Positions 1 to 5,797 of a stretch of 19,521 nucleotides of DNA are shown here, piece by piece. A program made the position numbers and the translations under genes. How positions within the stretch are numbered: position 1 is the first letter of the stretch; each line of letters begins with the position of its first letter. Source of the stretch: Bacteroidia bacterium (GTDB lineage Bacteria; Bacteroidota; Bacteroidia; JAESSM01; NORP286); contig JAESSM010000171.1 of the NCBI GenBank assembly GCA_016764115.1, positions 1 to 19,521 on the forward strand, written 5' to 3'. The notes beneath the pieces were generated by a model that was given only the letters and a program-made list of their open reading frames with translations, was not told the origin of the DNA and made no database searches.

Positions 1-600
1 ATTCCAATGCTTTAGAATAGTCGCCTTCTTCATCATAGACAATTCCAATGTTGCCGAGGTGTCTTGCAATACCGCTTTTATTTCCCAACTCTTCATCTAT
101 TTTCAGTGCCTTGAAATAGTATTCCAATGCACTGGGATAGTCGTCTTGTTCTATATAGACAATTCCGATGTTGCCGAGGATTATTGCAATCGCATTCTTA
201 TTACCCAGTTCCTTCATCATTTTCAATGCCTTGACATAGAATTCCAATGCTTTTGGATAGGCACCTTGATCAGTATAGACCATTCCGATGTTGCCAAGCC
301 ATGATGCTATGTAATTTTTATTACCCAGTTCCTCCACCATTTTTAATGCCTTGAAATAGTATTCCAATGCTTTAGGATAGTCGCCTTGAGAATAATGGAT
401 ATTTCCGATGTTGCCAAGGTGTCTTGCAACACCGTTTTTATTTTCCAGTTCTTTATCCATCTTCAATGCCTTGAAATAGTATTCCAATGCTTTAGGATAG
501 TCACCTTGTTCATCATAGATAATTCCGATGTTGCCGAGGGTGGTAGCGATGCCTTTTTGATCTTTGAGTTGTTCCTTAATTTCAAGGGATTCAAAATAAT
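1..600 (-). repeat. 120-bp tandem repeat encoding TPR units (second module)
   Basis: Five consecutive 120-bp units, each beginning on the plus strand with ATTCCAATGC or a close variant (positions 1, 121, 241, 361, 481), encode successive TPRs. Conservation at DNA level, including synonymous positions, suggests recent duplication or gene conversion. Confidence 0.9.
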
Positions 601-2485
601 TTTTAAGTGATTTAGGATATTCTCCTCTATCATAATTAAAGGAAGCAATATTGTGTAATGAATTAGTAATTCCTCTTTGCCATTGTATTTTATATGATAG
701 ATTCAATGCCTTTTTACCAAAAACCATTGCACTATCAGTTTGTTTAAATTTATAGTTCTGGGCAATGTTGTTGAAGAGGGAAATTAGGGCTGTATCAGGG
801 ATGTCTTTTTTGAGTTCGGCTTTGAGAGAGTCTATTTTGCCTGCCTGTCTGGTAGGCAGGTTTTCAAATCCACTGTTCATTCCCAACATTACAGCTAAAC
901 CTAAAAACAGAAACGTTCTCCGCACATGCTGGCTCGGATGTCCCCCGGACTTTCGCCCTCGTTTTCCCCCATTGTTATCTGTATTCGGTAATTTTTCGTC
1001 TTTCTTCACCTTCAAAACTTGCTTTTTCACCTTTCCCTCAAAAAAACTGTGCAACGGAAATATGGAGGATGCCAATACAGCGTTGACTGCCAACTTCCAT
1101 AACGGTTCGCCACCACTCCAACTTTCGATGGTTGGATCCAACAAAACCAGCAGGAACTCGAAAAAGATCATAAAAGCAACAAACACAATTCCCTCGACCA
1201 TCCGTGTGCTTAAGTTAAACCTCCCCAACATTCCAACCAACAAACCAATAACCAATAACCCAATAACGATCAAAGAATACTGCAAACTATTCCTTCTACT
1301 TACTTCCAACTGCAACTTTCTACTTCTTTCTTCCTCTTCCTGTACCCGCACCAACTCCGCCATTTCAAACTCATGCTTCTGCTCCAACCTTCCAATGTTT
1401 TTGGATTTTTCTTCATTGAAGAGAGAATCCTTGGCGGTGGTGTATTTTTTGTAATGGGTTAGGGCTTGTTTGTAACGAGCGGTGGTTTCGTAAAGGTCAC
1501 TGACAGCTTTTTCAAAGTTCCTTGTAAATTTCAAGGCACCAATTCTCCTATATAAGGCCAGCGCACTATCTAAGTATAATTCGGCTTCTTCAAAACGACC
1601 GATTTGGGTGTACACAGAGCCTATGTTACCTATATTTAATGCAATTCCATTTTTTATTCCCATCTCTTCATTCATCTTCAATGCTTTGAAATAGTATTCC
1701 AATGCTTTGGGATAGTCGCTTTGATCAGAATAGATGGCTCCGATGTTGCCGAGAATTGTTGCAATACTATTTTTATTTTCCAGTTCCTCCATCTTTTTCA
1801 ATGCCTTGAAATAATATTCTAATGCTTGGAGATAGTCGCTTTGATACATGTAGACAGTCCCAATGTTAACGAGGATTGCTGCAATACCATGTTCATTACC
1901 CAATGTTTCCATTATCTTCAGTGCCTTGAAATAGTATTCCAATGCTTTGGGATAGTCGCCTTGAGAATTATAGACAAGCCCAATGTTGCCGACTTCTACT
2001 GCAATTCCTTCTTTATCCCCTAGCTGTTCATCAATCTTCAAAGCCTTGAAATAGTATTTCAAAGCTTTAGGGTAGTCCCCTTGATCCTTATAGACACTTC
2101 CGATGTTGCTAAAGGTTACTAAAATGCCATATTGATATTTCAGCTTTTCGTTGATTTCTAATGCATGGAAATAATGTTTTAGTGCGAGGGGATAATCTCC
2201 TTTTACATAGTAATACCAACCCAATTCTCTATATGCATATTCAAGATATTTAGGTTCATCTATTCTTTCTGATATATCCTTTGCCAGGGTTGCATAATAT
2301 ATTGCTGAATCGGGAGTTTGGTAGCAGTACTTTAAAGCTAAGGAGAGGAGGAGGTTGATTCTTGTGGTGTCTGGTAAGTGAGAAGTTTGTAGTTCGGTCT
2401 TTAAGGAGTCTATTTTCGTATTGTTCTGTGCTAAAGAAAAGAAGGATGTAAAGAATAAGCTTAAGATGAGCAAAAATACCCTCAT
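1..2485 (-). CDS. TPR-repeat membrane protein, two TPR modules fused in frame (3' end outside window)
   Basis: One open frame runs from ATG at 2485 (in-frame TAA just upstream) to the left edge, at least 828 codons with no stop. Order: signal peptide (MRVFLLILSLFFTSFFSLAQ); about six 40-residue TPRs of the type GNIGxVYxxQGDYPKALEYY; a coiled-coil stretch rich in E/R/K near residues 370-400; hydrophobic segments near 403-420, 429-449 and 461-480; a GC-rich linker; a second signal-peptide-like stretch starting near Val521 (VRRTFLFLGLAVMLG); then a second TPR array of at least seven units continuing off the window. Both modules begin alike (KIDSLKTEL and KIDSLKAEL), so this looks like two paralogous TPR genes joined in frame. 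TPRs are protein-binding scaffolds; in Bacteroidetes such proteins often carry a kinase, phosphatase or DNA-binding output, which is not visible here. A GTG at 923-925 could be a separate start for the second module. Confidence 0.85.
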   Translation of the reverse strand, partial: MRVFLLILSLFFTSFFSLAQNNTKIDSLKTELQTSHLPDTTRINLLLSLALKYCYQTPDSAIYYATLAKDISERIDEPKYLEYAYRELGWYYYVKGDYPLALKHYFHALEINEKLKYQYGILVTFSNIGSVYKDQGDYPKALKYYFKALKIDEQLGDKEGIAVEVGNIGLVYNSQGDYPKALEYYFKALKIMETLGNEHGIAAILVNIGTVYMYQSDYLQALEYYFKALKKMEELENKNSIATILGNIGAIYSDQSDYPKALEYYFKALKMNEEMGIKNGIALNIGNIGSVYTQIGRFEEAELYLDSALALYRRIGALKFTRNFEKAVSDLYETTARYKQALTHYKKYTTAKDSLFNEEKSKNIGRLEQKHEFEMAELVRVQEEEERSRKLQLEVSRRNSLQYSLIVIGLLVIGLLVGMLGRFNLSTRMVEGIVFVAFMIFFEFLLVLLDPTIESWSGGEPLWKLAVNAVLASSIFPLHSFFEGKVKKQVLKVKKDEKLPNTDNNGGKRGRKSGGHPSQHVRRTFLFLGLAVMLGMNSGFENLPTRQAGKIDSLKAELKKDIPDTALISLFNNIAQNYKFKQTDSAMVFGKKALNLSYKIQWQRGITNSLHNIASFNYDRGEYPKSLKNYFESLEIKEQLKDQKGIATTLGNIGIIYDEQGDYPKALEYYFKALKMDKELENKNGVARHLGNIGNIHYSQGDYPKALEYYFKALKMVEELGNKNYIASWLGNIGMVYTDQGAYPKALEFYVKALKMMKELGNKNAIAIILGNIGIVYIEQDDYPSALEYYFKALKIDEELGNKSGIARHLGNIGIVYDEEGDYSKALE
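840..860. repeat. Palindromic element inside the TPR coding region
   Basis: A 21-bp palindrome, arms CCTGCCT and AGGCAGG around GTCTGGT, lies inside the open frame and encodes LPTRQAG. It sits just after the second signal-peptide-like segment, where the first module has no counterpart. It is 21 bp, so the frame is kept. It resembles the short GC-rich palindromes scattered in some Bacteroidetes genomes (recalled, not searched). Confidence 0.6.
1660..2110 (-). repeat. 120-bp tandem repeat encoding TPR units (first module)
   Basis: About four 120-bp units (shared segment TTGAAATAGTATTCCAATGC and close variants) encode the TPRs of the first module. They are highly similar to the units at 1-600, so the two arrays share recent ancestry and could recombine. 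Confidence 0.85.
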
Positions 2486-2581
2486 CTTATAAAGATAGGA
2501 AAATTATGGTTTTTACTGTGGCTGTGATGACCTGGTTTTATGACAACAACCGCTTAAAATTTACACAACATTTAAACAAAA

Positions 2582-2609
2582 AAGCCTCTTAGATTACTCT
2601 AAGAAGCTT
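2582..2609 (-). terminator. Hairpin terminator between the RNA locus and the TPR gene
   Basis: Near-perfect inverted repeat: plus-strand arms AAGCCTCTTAGA and TCTAAGAAGCTT around TTAC (one mismatch). Read on the minus strand it is followed by a run of T (plus-strand A-run at 2578-2583). It would stop leftward transcription before the TPR gene and may act as a second stop for read-through from 2721. Confidence 0.7.
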
Positions 2610-2638
2610 CTGTTTTGGGGACCTGGTGGGTCTTGAAT

Positions 2639-2684
2639 TACCGCACGGGATTGCCACGTCTCTTCGCTCCTCGCAATGACGAAT
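2639..2684 (-). repeat. Interspersed repeat, family A (single arm)
   Basis: Minus-strand copy of the element CATTGCGAGGA-CGAAG-GACGTGGCAATCC, also present at 5509-5589 and 15165-15253. Only one arm of the inverted repeat is present here. The similarity continues into a downstream GCGG-ATTCAAG stretch shared with the 5509 copy. Confidence 0.75.
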
Positions 2685-2713
2685 GAAATTGTTTCGCAAT
2701 AACAATTTTGCCC

Positions 2714-3375
2714 ATAAAAAAAGGGAACCTGTCTTGCGACTGGCTCCCTTTTCCATCTCGATCCGAAGATCGAAACGGCAAGTTTGTTTTTAAAGACTTT
2801 GATTTTTTCCATCTCGCTTCCGAAGAAACTTAATTTCCATCATCTACACCCACCAGGTATGTTTTCTTTTTGTTTCCACTCTTCCAATCTCCGAAGAAAT
2901 TTCCTGAGTCTCTTTGATCTCCCGAAGGATCTCTCAAAACTACTTGCGTAGTGAATCAACTTTCCAACAATTTTACTTTTACTGACATATCCTTAATTTC
3001 CTTTCTTGCGAATCTCTATCAAGAATACTTATTCAATAAGAGTTGGTCTTTTCCGTATCGGTCTTCTCATCAAATGTCCCGAAGCACATTATCTGAATAT
3101 TTACTTGCGTAAGCGACTGGTCTTTCCAAAACCGAACCTGTTGAAGAAAATTTTGAAAGTTTTGATCCGAAAACCGCCACTTCCTCTGTTTCCTTTTTAG
3201 GAGTTACTTCAAAAATAAATCTCTTTCGATCTTTACTTTTTTAGTCTCTATTACAACTAGGTTGTAAATTGTCTAATTGAAGTTCCGAAGAACTTTGACT
3301 AAACTTTTCAAGATTAAAAGAACTAACTCCAAGTAAGTTTCCCGATTGCTCGGGCTGCCTTTTCCCTCACTTGCT
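2714..3375 (-). ncRNA. Candidate large structured non-coding RNA (about 660 nt)
   Basis: No protein frame is credible, but the minus strand reads as a heavily folded RNA bounded by a promoter (3380-3411) and terminator (2721-2750). From the 5' end: stem 3366-3373/3330-3337 (CAAGUGAG with CUUACUUG) enclosing CCCGA-GCAA-UCGGG (3341-3354); stem 3320-3330/3200-3210 (GGAGUUA with UAACUCC, then UUC with GAA) enclosing stem 3297-3303/3240-3246 (UUUAGUC with GACUAAA), which holds two hairpins, AAGUUC-UUCG-GAACUU (3280-3295) and UUACAAC-CUA-GUUGUAA (3251-3267), forming a three-way junction. Further hairpins: UUAC-GCAA-GUAA (3101-3112), a UUCG loop at 3073-3090, GCAA at 3003-3012, ACUAC-GCAA-GUAGU (2939-2952), UUCG loops at 2916-2931, 2886-2901, 2816-2829 and an 11-bp stem at 2753-2778. 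UUCG and GCAA are stable RNA tetraloops only on this strand, and several pairs are G-U here but A-C on the other. It is not recognisable to me as tmRNA, RNase P, SRP or 6S RNA. The fold is hand-drawn. Confidence 0.75.
2721..2750 (-). terminator. Rho-independent terminator with GCAA loop, end of the structured RNA
   Basis: On the minus strand AAGGGAGCC pairs with GGUUCCCUU (9 bp, one G-U), then an A-A mismatch, then GUC-GCAA-GAC, followed by seven or more T. The G-U pair and GNRA loop exist only on the minus strand, fixing the direction. Transcript end is expected near 2714. Confidence 0.9.
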
Positions 3376-3379
3376 GGTA

Positions 3380-3411
3380 CAAACATATACCAACTGAGTA
3401 TACCTGCCAAA
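3380..3411 (-). promoter_or_regulatory. Bacteroidetes-type promoter of the structured RNA
   Basis: Minus-strand -33 TTTG (3408-3411), 20-bp spacer, and -7 box TATGTTTG (3380-3387) match the TTTG/TAnnTTTG consensus of the Bacteroidetes primary sigma factor. The expected start near 3375 lies two or three nucleotides before the first stem of the RNA (3366-3373). Confidence 0.75.
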
Positions 3412-3420
3412 CTTTTTTAG

Positions 3421-3545
3421 CGCAGTTTTCCAACAACTTCTTAACAAAAGTTATCCACATTTTGTGGAAAACATTGATGGGTAAAACTGTTGGTACTAAT
3501 GGCTTTTTTAAGCTTGGCTAGGTTATCCACATTTCAATATATCCA
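3421..3545. other. DnaA-box cluster, candidate replication origin (oriC-like)
   Basis: Two perfect TTATCCACA boxes (3451-3459 and 3523-3531) match the DnaA consensus. A near-perfect inverted box, TGTGGAAAA at 3463-3471, lies 3 bp after the first, giving a 9-3-9 inverted pair. Surrounding sequence read on the minus strand (TGTGGATAACTTTTGTTAAG, then GTTGTTGGAAAAC) resembles Flavobacteriales oriC regions. An AT-rich stretch follows at 3532-3590. Alternatives: a DnaA-regulated promoter or a DnaA-titration site. No dnaA gene is in the window. Confidence 0.5.
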
Positions 3546-3562
3546 AGCACAATTAAAAATAT

Positions 3563-3570
3563 TACATTTG
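3563..3570 (+). promoter_or_regulatory. -7 promoter box for the hydrolase gene
   Basis: TACATTTG matches TAnnTTTG and lies 23 bp before the ATG at 3593, implying a leader of about 15 nt. No clear -33 TTTG is seen; the upstream region overlaps the DnaA-box cluster. Confidence 0.45.
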
Positions 3571-3592
3571 TAGAAATTAACTCAAGAAATCC

Positions 3593-5494
3593 ATGAAAAA
3601 TGCCCGCTTATTTTTGTCAATTCTTGCCCTGGCGGTTATGTTCTCAGGCTTCAATAAGTCATTAAATATTGACAATAAACCAAAAGCAAACAAAGAGGAT
3701 TCTTTATATGTAGTTGAAAATTATTTCAAAAGGGAATATAAAATTTCCATGCGTGATGGAATTAAGTTGTTTACTTCAGTATATGCGCCCAAAGATGACT
3801 CCAAAAGTTATCCTATTCTTTTGTTTAGGACTCCATATTCCTTAAATCCCTATGGTGAAAACAATTATAAAACTAAAATAGGTCCTTCAAAAGCATTTAT
3901 TGAGGATAAATATATTTTTGTTTTTCAAGATGTTAGAGGAAAGTTCATGTCGGAAGGAGAATTTGATGACATGCGGCCACAAATAACCAAGGAAAACAAA
4001 TACCCCATTGATGAGAGCACTGATACTTATGATTCAATTGACTGGCTTGTAAAAAATGTTCCAAATAACAATGGTAAAGTTGGCATGTGGGGTATCTCCT
4101 ATCCAGGGTTTTATGCTGCTGTTGGTGCAATAAATGCACATCCTGCTTTAAAAGCTTCTTCTCCCCAAGCACCAATTGCTGATTGGTATTGGGACGATTT
4201 TCATCATCATGGTGCGTTCTTTTTACCTCATGCTTTTAATTTTATGAGTGTATTTGGTCCACCACGACATAAGTTAACCACCAAATGGCCTGAACGGTTC
4301 AAACATCCCACACCTGATGGTTATGATTTTTTTCTCAACCATGTTGGCCCACTTAAAAATGTTACAAAAAAGTATTATGGAGATAGTATCAACATATGGA
4401 ATCAAATAGTTGAGCATCCCAATTATGATAAGTTTTGGCAGGAACGGAATTTGTTACCTCATCTACAAGAAATAAAACCTGCAATTTTAACGGTCGGTGG
4501 GTGGTTTGATGCTGAAGATCTTTATGGTCCTTTAAAGATCTATCAAAACATTGAGAAAAATAATCCCAACATCAATAATTCAATTGTAATGGGTCCGTGG
4601 AGACACGGAGGCTGGAACCGAACTGATGGTACTAAATTGGGAAATGTTTTCTTTGGAGATGATCCTTCCAGCTCAAAATACTATCAGGAAAATATTGAAC
4701 TTCCTTTTTTTAATTATCATTTAAAAGGTAAAGGTGAATTAGATCTACCTGAAGCTTACATGTTTGAAACCGGCTCCAATGTATGGAGAAAGTTTAATGA
4801 GTGGCCTCCCAAGAGTATAGAGTCCAGGAATTTATACTTGAACTCGAATGGAACTTTGTCCTTTGAAGCTCCCAAAGATCAAAATTCCTATAATGAGTTC
4901 ATAAGTAATCCTGCCAAACCAGTTCCTTTTACTGAAGCTACAGCAATTGGTATGACAAGAGAGTATATGACCGATGATCAACGATTTGCCTCCAAAAGAA
5001 CCGATGTACTGACTTATCAAACTGACATACTAGAGTGGGATATGACCCTGGCAGGGCCTTTACTGGTTAATTTAAAGATAAGTACTTCAGAAACTGCTTC
5101 AGATTGGATCGTAAAATTAATTGATGTTTATCCGGATGATTTTAAGAATTTCAAACACAATAAACGGGTTACAATGGCAGGTTATCAGCAAATGGTAAGA
5201 AGTGAAGTTATAAGAGGACGCTACCGAAATAGTTATGAGAACCCTGAGCCATTTGTCCCAAATCAAATAACTGCTGTTGATCTGGAGTTATTAGATGTAC
5301 TGCACACCTTTAAAAAAGGGCACAGAATAATGATACAAATTCAAAGTACTTGGTTTCCTTTAGTAGACCGAAACCCTCAAAAGTACGTTGACAATATCTT
5401 TAAAGCGAATGAAGAAGATTTTATAAAAGCTACTCACCGCGTTTATACTTCTGATAAGAATAGTTCTTTTATTAAGGTTGGGGTTTTGCAATGA
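3593..5494 (+). CDS. Secreted CocE/NonD-family hydrolase, alpha-amino-acid ester hydrolase-like
   Basis: 633 residues with an N-terminal signal peptide (about 1-20), so probably periplasmic or exported. It has an alpha/beta-hydrolase domain of the X-Pro dipeptidyl-peptidase S15/CocE type and a C-terminal jelly-roll domain (about 400-633). Catalytic triad seen: Ser169 in GISYPG, Asp306 in GGWFDAED, His338 in GPWRHGG; the spacing matches alpha-amino-acid ester hydrolases. Acidic residues Glu308 and Asp309 directly after the catalytic Asp, and Asp201/Asp202 in the DWYWDDFHHHGAF segment, resemble the carboxylate cluster that binds the substrate alpha-amino group in that family. Tyr82 in RTPYS is the likely oxyanion-hole residue. 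It probably hydrolyses or transfers acyl groups from amino-acid esters, amides or short peptides; the exact substrate is not predictable. It is a single-gene unit, convergent with the SpoIIE gene. Confidence 0.9.
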   Translation: MKNARLFLSILALAVMFSGFNKSLNIDNKPKANKEDSLYVVENYFKREYKISMRDGIKLFTSVYAPKDDSKSYPILLFRTPYSLNPYGENNYKTKIGPSKAFIEDKYIFVFQDVRGKFMSEGEFDDMRPQITKENKYPIDESTDTYDSIDWLVKNVPNNNGKVGMWGISYPGFYAAVGAINAHPALKASSPQAPIADWYWDDFHHHGAFFLPHAFNFMSVFGPPRHKLTTKWPERFKHPTPDGYDFFLNHVGPLKNVTKKYYGDSINIWNQIVEHPNYDKFWQERNLLPHLQEIKPAILTVGGWFDAEDLYGPLKIYQNIEKNNPNINNSIVMGPWRHGGWNRTDGTKLGNVFFGDDPSSSKYYQENIELPFFNYHLKGKGELDLPEAYMFETGSNVWRKFNEWPPKSIESRNLYLNSNGTLSFEAPKDQNSYNEFISNPAKPVPFTEATAIGMTREYMTDDQRFASKRTDVLTYQTDILEWDMTLAGPLLVNLKISTSETASDWIVKLIDVYPDDFKNFKHNKRVTMAGYQQMVRSEVIRGRYRNSYENPEPFVPNQITAVDLELLDVLHTFKKGHRIMIQIQSTWFPLVDRNPQKYVDNIFKANEEDFIKATHRVYTSDKNSSFIKVGVLQ

Positions 5495-5508
5495 GAACCT
5501 TACTTTCA

Positions 5509-5589
5509 CGTCATTGCGAGGAACGAAGTGACGTGGCAATCCTCTGCGGTTATTCAAGGCGAGAGATCGCTTCGTTCCTCGCGATGACG
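5509..5589. repeat. Interspersed repeat, family A (full inverted repeat)
   Basis: Imperfect palindrome: arms CGTCATTGCGAGGAACGAAG and CTTCGTTCCTCGCGATGACG flank a centre containing GACGTGGCAATCC. Other copies are at 15165-15253 and (one arm) 2639-2684. It lies just after the hydrolase stop codon. It is REP-like and non-coding. Confidence 0.85.
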
Positions 5590-5620
5590 TTTAATGTGTA
5601 CTCATTTGAATTACTTATAC

Positions 5621-5644
5621 ATCGTTTGTGTTAGTCCAAACGAT
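5621..5644. repeat. 8-bp hairpin between convergent genes
   Basis: Perfect arms ATCGTTTG and CAAACGAT around an 8-nt loop. There is no adjacent T-run, so a terminator role is uncertain. The rest of 5495-5797 holds only the repeat elements. Confidence 0.45.
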
Positions 5645-5688
5645 ATCCCAATTTGTTTGTGAGACACAAAGCAAAGACATAAAGCCCT

Positions 5689-5779
5689 TGTCATTCTGAT
5701 CCCGAGTGCTCGGGAGAAGAATCTTGTTTCTTGTTTATCTCTATGTGAATAGATCCTTCACTACGTTCAGGATGACAGA
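5689..5779. repeat. Interspersed repeat, family B
   Basis: Begins TGTCATTCTGATCCCGAG and ends GATCCTTCACTACGTTCAGG-ATGACA, with terminal inverted TGTCAT/ATGACA. It shares the CACTACGTTCAG-ATGACA arm with 10390-10469. A small internal hairpin is CCCGAGTGCTCGGG. Confidence 0.75.
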
Positions 5780-5797
5780 AAAAATGAGGATTGAGAA

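Noticed and set aside
1..600. Regular 120-bp repeats as a CRISPR array
   Set aside because: Unit length is fixed at 40 codons, the units are contiguous and encode TPRs in one frame; there are no short repeats with unique spacers.
765..1454. 229-codon plus-strand open frame
   Set aside because: It lies antisense to the continuous TPR/membrane frame, which has clear signal, TPR and membrane segments; the plus-strand translation has low-complexity composition and no recognisable motif.
2610..2645. tRNA-like 3' end on the minus strand (CAAGACCCACCAGGTCCCCA)
   Set aside because: No matching acceptor 5' strand, D arm or anticodon arm can be built upstream; that sequence is interspersed repeat.
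2594..2812. 72-codon minus-strand frame (MEKIKVFKNKLAVSIFG...)
   Set aside because: It begins inside the structured RNA and reads straight through the strong terminator at 2721-2750 and into an interspersed repeat, so it is not a real gene. Its protein-like look comes from UUCG hairpin sequence.
3026..3235. Protein-like minus-strand stretch (RFIFEVTPKKETEEV...) in the RNA region
   Set aside because: About 55 open codons without a plausible start, crossing several RNA stems; neighbouring protein-like pieces are in different frames. I considered a decayed gene, but the perfect stems and tetraloops fit RNA better.
3372..3394. Hairpin TGGTA-CAAACATA-TACCA
   Set aside because: It overlaps the -7 promoter box of the structured RNA and is mostly upstream of the predicted start, so it is unlikely to form in RNA.
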